Virus record (IMG/VR): IMGVR_UViG_3300007540_000054
Location: 1 to 31,159 of that record
Length of the DNA stretch: 31,159 nt
DNA from: a virus
Direction: 5' to 3' (one strand)
The notes beneath the pieces were generated by a model. It saw only the letters and a program-made list of their open reading frames with translations. It was not told the DNA's origin and did no database searches. Positions 23,600-29,956 of this stretch are shown here, one piece after another; within the stretch, counting starts at the first letter, position 1; every line of letters begins with the position of its first letter. The position numbers were made by a program, and so were the translations under genes.

Positions 23600-24847
23600 A
23601 TGAAAAATAAAATATTACCTTATATTGTATTATTTGTAGCTTTAGGCTTAAGTAGTACAGCTGCATATTATAGTATCATTGGTTTATCCAAACTATTTGC
23701 TGGGGTTGCACTCGCAGTAATTATTATGTCTAGTTTTTTAGAAGCATCTAAATTAATAATTGCCTCTTTATTATATCAATATTGGGGTACTTTAAATAAA
23801 GTATTAAGAATATACTTAACTATAGCCTTATCCATTTTAATATTAATAACTTCAATGGGGATATATGGTATGCTTAGTAGTGGTTACCAAGACACTTACA
23901 GGCAACTTACTATAAAGGAAAATCAAACAAAATTCCTAACCCAAAAGAAAGAATTTTATGAGAAAGATGTTATACGTTATGACACAGAACTTGAAAGAAT
24001 ATCTAATAATATTTCTACTCTTAGCAACGCAAAATCTTCCTCAATTCAAATTAAAGACGCATCAGTGGATGGAGGTCTTAGAACTACAATTTCCACTTCA
24101 GAGGTTAGACTTGCCCAAAAACGTATTGGGGTGGAGGAGGAAAATAGGAAAGATATTAGATCTAAAAGAGAGATAGCATCAGACAGTTTACAAAAATATC
24201 AATTAAAAATATTAGAATTAGAAAATAACACCGAAGTAGCTGGAGAATTAGGTTCATTGCAGTATTTATCTAATTTAACGGGGGCTTCAATGGATAAAAT
24301 CATAAATATATTACTACTTATTATTATATTTGTATTTGATCCTTTAGCTATATCTTTAGTAATAGCTGCAAACTTTGCCTTTGAAAAAGCATATCCAAAA
24401 AAAAAAGAAAACTTATACGGTGAACTTGTAGATGATTTTTCGGAATGGGATGGTATCGAAGAAGAGCAAAAAACAATTCCTCGACCATCAAAAGAAGAAA
24501 TACAAAAACTAGAAGATACTAGGGATGCAATTTTAACAAAATCAGGATTGTATAAGTATAGGGATGAAATAGAGAAACATACTAGTGGAATAGGGGACCC
24601 TAAAGTTAAAGAAAAACACGAGAATTTAAATATAATTGAGGTCGAAAAATACAAAACCCATAATCCTCCAGACTTTAACCCCGGGGGGGTTGTAAATAAA
24701 AATGAAGATAATTACATTCAAAATAAAATACAAGAACTCCAAAACCTACCAAAACAAAACCTTTCAGGTTGGAGGAGGAAAAAAATACAAGATGAAATAA
24801 AGGGTTTAAAAGATAGGTTGGATAACAACGAATCCAAAACCTACTAA
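23600..24847 (+). CDS. Membrane protein with a long coiled coil, unknown function
   Basis: 415 residues from the ATG at 23600; a TTG at 23564 would add 12 unlikely residues. Three membrane helices lie near 5-28, 31-58 and 68-90, then a charged coiled-coil region (about 95-215), a fourth membrane segment (IINILLLIIIFVFDPLAISLVIA, near 222-248), and a long polar, cytoplasmic tail ending with a basic patch (LSGWRRKKIQDEIKGLKD). I have seen similar proteins in T4-like environmental phages but know no function. Sitting after the holin it might modulate lysis or superinfection, which is inference. Confidence 0.7.
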   Translation: MKNKILPYIVLFVALGLSSTAAYYSIIGLSKLFAGVALAVIIMSSFLEASKLIIASLLYQYWGTLNKVLRIYLTIALSILILITSMGIYGMLSSGYQDTYRQLTIKENQTKFLTQKKEFYEKDVIRYDTELERISNNISTLSNAKSSSIQIKDASVDGGLRTTISTSEVRLAQKRIGVEEENRKDIRSKREIASDSLQKYQLKILELENNTEVAGELGSLQYLSNLTGASMDKIINILLLIIIFVFDPLAISLVIAANFAFEKAYPKKKENLYGELVDDFSEWDGIEEEQKTIPRPSKEEIQKLEDTRDAILTKSGLYKYRDEIEKHTSGIGDPKVKEKHENLNIIEVEKYKTHNPPDFNPGGVVNKNEDNYIQNKIQELQNLPKQNLSGWRRKKIQDEIKGLKDRLDNNESKTY

Positions 24848-24865
24848 AATATATTTAAGTCAAAG

Positions 24866-24894
24866 TTGGATACCCTAAGAATCCTTCTTATATT
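24866..24894 (+). promoter_or_regulatory. Class A promoter
   Basis: TTGGAT at 24866-24871, 17-nt spacer, TATATT at 24889-24894, 18 nt before the ATG at 24913. Drives the DpdA-containing unit. Confidence 0.65.
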
Positions 24895-24912
24895 TAAATA
24901 AATAAGAGTTAT

Positions 24913-25422
24913 ATGTACAAGCCAGCATTGTCTAGAGAACAAGTTAATAAAGAACTTTCTAAACTACAAAAATTAAATTATAACCAATTTAGGTGGTGGA
25001 GAATGTATCAACCTCCTAATAAACCCCTTGACATTAGAAAACCCCTACGTGAACGCATATTAAATGGGGATTTTGATTATTCATGTTACAGAGTACAAAT
25101 ATATTGGTGTGAATATGAATTAAATACCCTTTTAAAAGAATGTAATGTTGATTATCAAATGTATTTAGAGAAAAGTACAGTTTTAAGGGCACGTAGAAAA
25201 CGCTTAAATGAAGATTTCGAAAAAGATGAAAATGAAAGGTTACATAATCTTACTATGGAATTTACTAACCATTTTAGATGTAATAAAGAACAAGTAGAAG
25301 AAGAAATGTTAAATTGTAGTGGAACTTTAATAGATCTTTATTATAAAATTGAGGACAAATATAAAATAGTCCATATGCCTTATCCTTTAAAGCATAGAGG
25401 ACGACCTAAAAAAGTTATATAA
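24913..25422 (+). CDS. Hypothetical protein with a basic C-terminal tail (169 aa)
   Basis: Not recognised. The N-terminal part is aromatic and basic (NQFRWWRMYQPPNKP), with helices in the middle, a charged RARRKRLNEDFEKDENERL stretch, and a last segment KHRGRPKKVI that looks like an AT-hook DNA-binding motif (RGRPKK). Immediately upstream of the transglycosylase gene by 1 nt, so the two probably form one unit; a DNA-contacting partner of the modification enzyme is conceivable but unproven. Confidence 0.65.
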   Translation: MYKPALSREQVNKELSKLQKLNYNQFRWWRMYQPPNKPLDIRKPLRERILNGDFDYSCYRVQIYWCEYELNTLLKECNVDYQMYLEKSTVLRARRKRLNEDFEKDENERLHNLTMEFTNHFRCNKEQVEEEMLNCSGTLIDLYYKIEDKYKIVHMPYPLKHRGRPKKVI

Positions 25423-25423
25423 A

Positions 25424-26206
25424 ATGAAAATATCACACGAAGTACCTAGATGTTTATTAGAAGAATCACGAGAGTATAATCAGTATAGCTACTGTTTACC
25501 TCACTTATTAGATATAGATGAAGAATACAAAAACTTCTTCTATGAAGAAAAGGCTAGAGGGCGTTATGTAATAATGGATAACTCTTTACATGAACTTTCT
25601 CACGCCTATGATTCTAAACGCCTCCTATATTGGGTCAAAGAACTAGAACCAGACGAATTTATAGTCCCAGATGTATGGATGGATTGTCACCAAACAGCAG
25701 CACAAGCCAAATATTGGAATCAATTTGAATTGCCTGAGAAAACTAAGAGAATTGCTGTAATCCAAGGTAAAGACAAAAACGATGCATATCTATGTGCTGG
25801 TCTGCTATCTGAATTAGGTTACGACAAATTATGTGTATCTTACGGTGCTACTTGGTATAATGATTTCTTCCCACACAGCAATGCGGACATGGGAAAAGCA
25901 TTAGGTAGAGTACGTTTTGTACAAGGTTTATTAAATCTAGATCATTTAAAACATATTAAATTACATCTTTTAGGATGTGCTTCACCTTTCGAATTCTCTC
26001 TATATGATAAACATCCTCGAATTGAATCCATTGATACATCAAACCCTATTATGATGGCTTTAGAAGGTAAAAAATATAATAATTCATTAGTTATGGATAA
26101 ACCCAAAGCTAATATGAATGACCATTTTAATATAAATCTAGATAAAATTGATTTAAATTTAGTAACATATAATGTAAATAAGTTTAAATCTTTTCTTGAA
26201 AACTAG
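25424..26206 (+). CDS. dpdA: DpdA-like 7-deazaguanine DNA transglycosylase (TGT fold)
   Basis: 260 residues. The order of motifs matches the tRNA-guanine transglycosylase barrel: IMDNSLHEL (Asp52, equivalent of the base-binding Asp), FIVPDV (Pro82-Asp83), RIAVIQGKD, a middle strand with CVSYGA, the zinc/tail-region equivalent LHLLGC (about 180-185), and ESIDTSNP with Asp204 in the nucleophile position. No tRNA-binding domain is attached, as in phage DpdA enzymes, which exchange guanine in DNA for preQ0 or derivatives. The length fits the short phage forms. The queC homolog encoded downstream would make the base. I am fairly sure of the TGT fold and less of the exact DpdA subgroup. Confidence 0.75.
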   Translation: MKISHEVPRCLLEESREYNQYSYCLPHLLDIDEEYKNFFYEEKARGRYVIMDNSLHELSHAYDSKRLLYWVKELEPDEFIVPDVWMDCHQTAAQAKYWNQFELPEKTKRIAVIQGKDKNDAYLCAGLLSELGYDKLCVSYGATWYNDFFPHSNADMGKALGRVRFVQGLLNLDHLKHIKLHLLGCASPFEFSLYDKHPRIESIDTSNPIMMALEGKKYNNSLVMDKPKANMNDHFNINLDKIDLNLVTYNVNKFKSFLEN

Positions 26207-26232
26207 GCCCCCCAATATTCATTTCGTATATT
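26204..26232 (+). promoter_or_regulatory. Weak class A promoter candidate
   Basis: TATATT at 26227-26232 preceded by CG as in the other copies; 17 nt upstream is TAGGCC, a poor match to TTGGAA. A class B-like GTATAATAAAA follows at 26236-26246. Upstream of the 66-residue gene. Confidence 0.35.
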
Positions 26233-26272
26233 CACGTATAATAAAATATTAACACTTAAAAAGTAATAAAAA

Positions 26273-26473
26273 ATGAAAAATTATATGATGTCCCTTTATG
26301 ACTATTTAGGAAGAGCTGCAGGTCCAGAACTAGGTAAAGAAGTATGTGAAGTAGCTGTAAAATTAAAAGAAACCATTGAAGAAAGAAAAATATCAAACTC
26401 TAAATATACTGGAAATGTACATTTATATCGTAGAGAGTTTTTAGATGAGTTCTTCAACAACAAACAATATTAA
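26273..26473 (+). CDS. Hypothetical protein (66 aa)
   Basis: MMSLYDYLGRAAGPELGKEVCEVAVKLK is a helical stretch that I recognise as a recurring small protein of Bacteroidota phages, with no activity assigned to my knowledge. The remainder is basic and charged. The next small ORF starts 2 nt downstream. Real gene likely. Confidence 0.65.
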   Translation: MKNYMMSLYDYLGRAAGPELGKEVCEVAVKLKETIEERKISNSKYTGNVHLYRREFLDEFFNNKQY

Positions 26474-26475
26474 CA

Positions 26476-26622
26476 ATGGTAGAAACAATCACCCATTCTT
26501 TGGGGTTTTGTGGTGAACCTCATTTAAAATTGCTTGACTTAGCTCCCTTTTCTATGTATATTACGGAAAATATAAAAAACGTTAGCCTATACGTTAAAAA
26601 TACCTGGCATTTTTTTAATTAA
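26476..26622 (+). CDS. Small ORF (48 aa)
   Basis: Starts 2 nt after the stop of the 66-residue gene, ends TAA 26620-26622. It encodes MVETITHSLGFCGEPHLKLLDL and a C-terminal KNTWHFFN. The tight spacing and ordered GFCGEPHLKLLDL suggest a real small protein; a class A promoter lies within its last half, so the downstream genes have their own start. Function unknown. Confidence 0.5.
   Translation: MVETITHSLGFCGEPHLKLLDLAPFSMYITENIKNVSLYVKNTWHFFN
26534..26562 (+). promoter_or_regulatory. Class A promoter inside the 48-codon ORF
   Basis: TTGACT at 26534-26539, 17-nt spacer, TATATT at 26557-26562, also a good sigma70-like match. Would drive the 26709 gene from a leader of about 140 nt. Confidence 0.55.
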
Positions 26623-26626
26623 AATA

Positions 26627-26690
26627 ATGGCAAGATATTGTGTGTTTTGAAGGAGGATATCGGTGGTATAAGGAAAGAAACGGAAAATAA
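26627..26690 (+). pseudogene. Possible micro-gene with a one-nt frameshift
   Basis: ATG at 26627 reads MARYCVF then TGA. Removing one T from the T4 run at 26645-26648 gives MARYCVFEGGYRWYKERNGK and a TAA at 26688-26690. The restored peptide looks protein-like, but it is only 20 residues and could be chance. Confidence 0.2.
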
Positions 26691-26708
26691 TAGCTAAAAT
26701 ACATAAAT

Positions 26709-26897
26709 ATGAAATTAACAAAAAAACAATTAGCAATTAAAGAATCTGTAATAGCTAGACTAAGAATAGAACAAAAAAACGGGGATACAGAATGTGCTCA
26801 TTGTAATGCTGATGACTTACTTTGTGAGTTGTTAAATGAATTAGGCTTTATAGATGTAGTAAATGAATGGCAAGAAGTTGATAAATGGTACGCATAG
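26709..26897 (+). CDS. Hypothetical protein (62 aa)
   Basis: MKLTKKQLAIKESVIARLR followed by TECAHCNADDLLCELLNELGF and VVNEWQEVDKWYA. A recurrent small phage protein with a CxxC pair (Cys-Ala-His-Cys) that might bind metal. No enzymatic motif. Followed after 126 nt by queC. Confidence 0.6.
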   Translation: MKLTKKQLAIKESVIARLRIEQKNGDTECAHCNADDLLCELLNELGFIDVVNEWQEVDKWYA

Positions 26898-26917
26898 TAG
26901 TTTTTTTCTTTATACGT

Positions 26918-26928
26918 TGTTGACAACA
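26918..26928 (+). promoter_or_regulatory. TGTTGACAACA inverted repeat upstream of queC
   Basis: Perfect 5-bp arms around a central A, at the start of the 126-nt gap before queC and upstream of a TATATT box. Shape and place are those of a small operator. Confidence 0.35.
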
Positions 26929-26931
26929 TTT

Positions 26932-26960
26932 TTTAAAGAGGGAGATAAGATTCGTATATT
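26932..26960 (+). promoter_or_regulatory. Weak class A promoter of queC
   Basis: CGTATATT at 26953-26960 as in other copies; 17 nt upstream is TTTAAA rather than TTGGAA. TATAAATA (26990-26997) also occurs between it and the ATG. Confidence 0.4.
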
Positions 26961-27023
26961 AGAATAAAGGTTTGAAACTCCATAACCTATAAATACCGGA
27001 GTAAATTTTTAAATAAAGTATAA

Positions 27024-27866
27024 ATGCAAAAACAAAAAGATCATGTAGTAGTTTCATTAAGTGGGGGGTTAGATTCAAGTACCCTACTACTTCGATGCTT
27101 ATCAGATTACAAAACAGTCACAGCTATCAGCTTTGATTATGGTCAAAAACACGTCGTTGAGCTAGAGAGAGCTCAATCCTTAATTGAATATATTGCAAGT
27201 AAAGACCACAAAGTAAACTACCGTCAAATTCAATTAAATGGGTTAGTTGATCTATTAGATTCAGCATTAGTAACCGGAGGGAAGGATGTACCTGAGGGTC
27301 ATTATGAGTCTGATAATATGAAAGAAACAGTTGTTCCTAACAGAAACAAGATGTTTGCTTCTATTTCACAAGCAGTTGCTTTATCTATAGCAAATAGAAC
27401 AGGTGAAACTTGTGATATCGCTTTAGGGGTGCATGCTGGAGATTTCGAAGTTTACCCGGATTGCAGGCAAGAGTTTAGAGATGCCGACGATACCGCATTT
27501 AGAGCAGGAAATTGGAATGCTGAAAGTGTAGGGTATTTTACACCCTATATTGAAGGTAATAAATTCACTATCTTACAAGATGGAGAAGTATTATGTGAGG
27601 AGTTAGGTTTAGATTTTGATGAAGTTTATAAAAGAACTAATACATCTTACAAACCTATTTTTATTCAAAGCGGAAAACTCGTACCTTCTAGCAAAAAAGG
27701 TAATTGGTATTCAGATTACAAATCAGCTTCATCAGTTGAACGTATTGAAGCCTTTATCAAATTAGGAAGAAAAGATCCAGTTGCTTATGCTGATGAAACA
27801 GGTCCAGTTGATTACGAAGTGGCAGAAACCCACGTAAAACAAATACTTGCACAACACTGTAAGTAA
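27024..27866 (+). CDS. queC: QueC-like 7-cyano-7-deazaguanine synthase, zinc cysteines lost
   Basis: 280 residues. SLSGGLDSST (Ser13 to Asp17) is the PP-loop ATP motif; FDYGQKHVVELERA, VPNRNKMFASISQAVALSIA and GVHAGDFEVYPDCRQEF are typical QueC motifs. QueC turns carboxy-deazaguanine into preQ0 using ATP and ammonia. The family normally ends in four zinc-binding Cys; here the TxSC position is TSY, and the last three align as D, S, S in NWYSDYKSASSVERIEAF, so the zinc site is missing although the following Arg and AF are kept. Together with the DpdA-like gene 0.8 kb upstream this points to preQ0 or a derivative in phage DNA. Confidence 0.88.
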   Translation: MQKQKDHVVVSLSGGLDSSTLLLRCLSDYKTVTAISFDYGQKHVVELERAQSLIEYIASKDHKVNYRQIQLNGLVDLLDSALVTGGKDVPEGHYESDNMKETVVPNRNKMFASISQAVALSIANRTGETCDIALGVHAGDFEVYPDCRQEFRDADDTAFRAGNWNAESVGYFTPYIEGNKFTILQDGEVLCEELGLDFDEVYKRTNTSYKPIFIQSGKLVPSSKKGNWYSDYKSASSVERIEAFIKLGRKDPVAYADETGPVDYEVAETHVKQILAQHCK

Positions 27867-27923
27867 GAATATATTTTTAAAAAGTTATTGAAACTTATAA
27901 ATTAAAATATTTATTAGGATTAA

Positions 27924-27949
27924 CGGAGTTCGATTCTTCGTGGAGACTC
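27924..27949 (+). other. tRNA-like T-arm and 3' acceptor strand without a 5' half
   Basis: CGGAG-TTCGATT-CTTCG is a perfect 5-bp T-stem with a canonical T-loop, followed by a 7-nt strand TGGAGAC then T and CA, as at a tRNA 3' end. No GTCTCCA partner occurs upstream, so it is either a tRNA relic, part of a permuted RNA, or a T-loop module in the large RNA. Confidence 0.5.
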
Positions 27950-28163
27950 AAAAGTACTAAGGGATTAGTATATGTCTTTCATCACAGACTTAAACAATTG
28001 ATGGGGTACTAGACTGGACACCCATAACGCCAGTCTCGTTGGAACAAAGCCGGGTAACAGAGGCCCCAAGTAGTTTGACTAATTTTAAGAGGGTAAGACC
28101 TGCAGGTTTATTGAAAGCAAGAAAACCGATACATCTACATTAGAGTTATCCATCTAATGGCAT

Positions 28164-28248
28164 GGAAGATTGGCAGAGTGGTCGAATGCACTGCACTTGA
28201 AATGCAGCGTACTGCAAGGTACCGGGGGTTCGAATCCCTCATCTTCCG
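28164..28248 (+). tRNA. tRNA-Ser (anticodon UGA)
   Basis: Acceptor GGAAGAT pairs with ATCTTCC (28241-28247). D-arm follows from TGGCAGAGTGGTCGAATGC; anticodon stem CTGCA/TGCAG with loop CTTGAAA, anticodon TGA at 28198-28200 (reads UCA); long variable arm CGTACTGCAAGGTACC as expected for class II serine tRNA; T-arm GGGGG-TTCGAAT-CCCTC. Discriminator G followed by CA, so CCA is not fully encoded. UCA is a favoured codon in this AT-rich genome. Confidence 0.95.
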
Positions 28249-28354
28249 CAAATAGTACTTACCACGCTATAACGGATTAGGAATTTCCCGGTCGAGCGTA
28301 CCAGGGTAAGTCTTTTACGAGGATGCATAGTTGCAAATATTTATCCTCAAATTT

Positions 28355-28482
28355 AAAAGAGAGGTAGTGAAGCTGTAATGGTGTAATTGTTAAATCGAAA
28401 AAGGGTTTAGAGTAGAAATAATAATTATAAAATCCATCAGAAACCCCGAAAGACCCGAAACCTCTCTTTTATTTTTTTTTTT
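28355..28482 (+). terminator. Long-loop terminator-like stem at the 3' end of the RNA region
   Basis: AAAAGAGAGGT (28355-28365) is exactly complementary to ACCTCTCTTTT (28460-28470), followed by A and a run of T. The 94-nt loop carries a second stem, GGGTTT (28405-28410) with AAACCC (28441-28446), and a motif CCCCGAAAGACCCGAAA. The base stem with T-run works as an intrinsic terminator; the interior structure suggests it is also the last domain of a structured RNA. Confidence 0.65.
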
Positions 28483-28549
28483 GTTTACACCCAAAGGGTG
28501 ATAAAACTAGTCAGAGATGAAAATTCTTGCAAACTCAATACTTAAAGTT

Positions 28550-28580
28550 GAGCTGTTAATCTACGGGATTAGCTTTTTTA
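28550..28580 (+). terminator. Intrinsic terminator
   Basis: AGCT-GTT-AATC and GATTAGCT pair (8 bp, 3-nt bulge) around TACGG and run into TTTTTT. Confidence 0.65.
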
Positions 28581-28596
28581 AAATAAATACTAAAAG

Positions 28597-28622
28597 ACTT
28601 GGATAACCAGGTATTTTTTTTT
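28597..28622 (+). terminator. Second intrinsic terminator in tandem
   Basis: ACTTGG and CCAGGT pair around ATAA (one G-U), then A and a run of nine or more T. Isolates the RNA region from the downstream gene. Confidence 0.6.
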
Positions 28623-28638
28623 ATATTTAGATAAATTA
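28619..28638 (+). promoter_or_regulatory. Candidate class B promoter
   Basis: TTTTATATTTAGATAAATTA directly after the tandem terminators, 23 nt before the ATG at 28662. Confidence 0.35.
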
Positions 28639-28661
28639 ATAATAATTTAATAAAATAAACA

Positions 28662-28997
28662 ATGAAAACATTATTAATAACACTATTAGTTACGGCTACA
28701 ATCTACCATGCTGATCCCAAACAATGTAACGCCGATTACTTAACTACGGCTTCAATGGAGAAGATAAATCCTAAAAACCCTGCGGGGCATAGATGGATTG
28801 CGGTATCAAGGGATTTAGAAAAATTAGGATTTGTCTTTGGTGTAAAAGTCAAAGTAGAAGGAGCAGGTGATTTAGACGGTATTTGGACAATCCAAGATCG
28901 AATGAACAAACGATACACTAAACGTATAGACTTTTTAGTAAATAAAACAAGAAAATACGGAAAGTGGGATAAAGTAAAACTAACTATAATAAAATAA
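28662..28997 (+). CDS. Secreted 3D-domain/RlpA-like protein
   Basis: 111 residues. A short N-terminal hydrophobic segment (MKTLLITLLVTATIY) is a likely signal peptide or anchor. The rest, LGFVFGVKVKVEGAGDLDGIWTIQDRM followed by KRIDFLV, has the layout of the 3D (Asp-Asp-Asp) double-psi beta barrel found in cell-wall lytic proteins: a lead-in with LG, a G-rich turn, Asp in QDR and Asp in RID. Such domains cut or bind peptidoglycan. Located far from the lysis cassette, after the RNA region; may be secreted to the periplasm. Moderate confidence. Confidence 0.6.
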   Translation: MKTLLITLLVTATIYHADPKQCNADYLTTASMEKINPKNPAGHRWIAVSRDLEKLGFVFGVKVKVEGAGDLDGIWTIQDRMNKRYTKRIDFLVNKTRKYGKWDKVKLTIIK

Positions 28998-29021
28998 TAA
29001 ACTGATGAAAACAACGATATT

Positions 29022-29231
29022 ATGACACCTAAAGAAAAAGCAGAGGAATTAGTAAATAAACATTTAATGATATTAGCAAATGTTTATGATAGTTTAAGAA
29101 CTAAAAATGAAATGGCTAAACAATGTGCTTTAATTTGTGTAGATGAGCTTATAAATGATAGGCGCAATAGCTATATGGATTTTAAGTATAAGCATTGGGA
29201 AAGAGTTAAACAAGAAATAAATAAAAAATAA
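29022..29231 (+). CDS. Hypothetical protein (69 aa)
   Basis: MTPKEKAEELVNKHLMIL with AKQCALICVDELIND is a helical, charged small protein that recurs in phages of Bacteroidota; no function known to me. It is 24 nt downstream of the 3D-like gene, so probably co-transcribed with it. Confidence 0.6.
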   Translation: MTPKEKAEELVNKHLMILANVYDSLRTKNEMAKQCALICVDELINDRRNSYMDFKYKHWERVKQEINKK

Positions 29232-29270
29232 TAATTAATGATTTTAAAAAATAACATCCGGGATAGCAAG

Positions 29271-29956
29271 ATGAGAATCTGGCATATCTCGGATACTTAA
29301 CTCACACATTTCACAAATTATTAGAAATACCACAAGGAGTAGACCTAGTCATATTTTCAGGTGATTGTAGTAACCCAAGAGACCCTTATAATAACGAACC
29401 TGAAGTAAGGGCATTTATAGATTGGTATAGTGGTTTACCTATAAAACATAAAGTATTTGTAGCAGGTAACCACGATTCTTCAATTGAAAAAGGATTAGTT
29501 ACTAAAGAGGATTTTGATCAGAAGGACATACACTACCTTGAAAATACTTCAGTAGAGATTGAAGGGTTAAAAATATTCGGATCACCTTATACACCTCTAT
29601 TCGGACAATGGTCTTTTATGAAAGCTAGACATAAGCTAGATAGAATATGGGAGAAAGCTATACCTAATGACAGTGATATTATAATTGTGCATGGTCCACC
29701 AAAAGGTGTTTTAGATTTATCATATAATAGAAGAGGAAATTTAGAATTTTGCGGGGATAAATCACTAATGAATAAGATTAAAGAAGTAAAACCCATATAC
29801 ATGATGTTTGGGCATATTCATAATAATGAAGATATAATTAATGCTGGTACTAGAGTTATATATGGGTTAGATACAATATTTTCTAATGGTTCCGTAGTTA
29901 CGGATAGAAAATTTGGTATGTTAACTAGCAATGGAAATATTTTTGAAATAATATGA
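29271..29956 (+). pseudogene. Metallophosphoesterase with a frameshift in metal motif I
   Basis: From ATG 29271 the frame reads MRIWHISDT and stops (TAA 29298-29300). The continuation lies two frames over from 29300: THTFHKLLEIP, then LVIFSGDCSNPRD, VFVAGNHDSS, IIVHGPPKG and MFGHIHNN, the complete set of calcineurin-type metallophosphoesterase motifs. Deleting five nt (the extra ACTTA in the act-ta-act repeat) would give HISDTHTFHKLL, the normal D-x-H motif. So the gene is intact apart from one indel, in its first metal motif. The next gene starts within its stop (ATGA at 29953). Mutation or sequencing error; the downstream ORF alone starts at ATG 29618. Confidence 0.75.

Larger units (their letters stand above)
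27915..28482 (+). ncRNA. Candidate large structured phage RNA with an embedded tRNA
   Basis: The stems listed for this region tile it almost without gaps, and the 3' boundary is given by the 11-bp stem plus T-run at 28471-28482. A weak TTGAAA ... TATTTATT box sits at 27889-27916. Size (about 570 nt), phage location and tRNA association are those of the ornate large RNA classes known from phages (GOLLD, ROOL). I cannot confirm homology by eye; a separate class, or two RNAs flanking the tRNA, remain possible. Ends are approximate. Confidence 0.5.
27867..28661 (+). other. 795-nt region without protein genes, dense in RNA structure
   Basis: No ORF with coding character is visible. From about 27915 to 28620 the + strand has many perfect stems: TACTAA/TTAGTA capped by a GGGA (GNRA-type) tetraloop (27955-27970), AGACTGG/CCAGTCT (28011-28036), TGGGG/CCCCA enclosing it, GGTTT/AAACC (28105-28127), CATTAGA/TCTAATG (28138-28159), an intact tRNA-Ser, ACTTACC-ACGCT/AGCGT-GGTAAGT (28257-28311), GAGGATGCA/TGCA...ATCCTC (28319-28348), and a long 11-bp stem with T-run. 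This is the signature of one or more large structured RNAs. Confidence 0.75.

Noticed and set aside
27950-28160. Group I intron
   Set aside because: The GTTTGACTA at 28073-28081 recalls the R element, but no P, Q or S core elements and no split exon were found.
27915-28330. Standard tmRNA
   Set aside because: There is a T-arm, but no 5' acceptor strand, no tag reading frame ending in ALAA-like codons, and no usual tmRNA 5' sequence.
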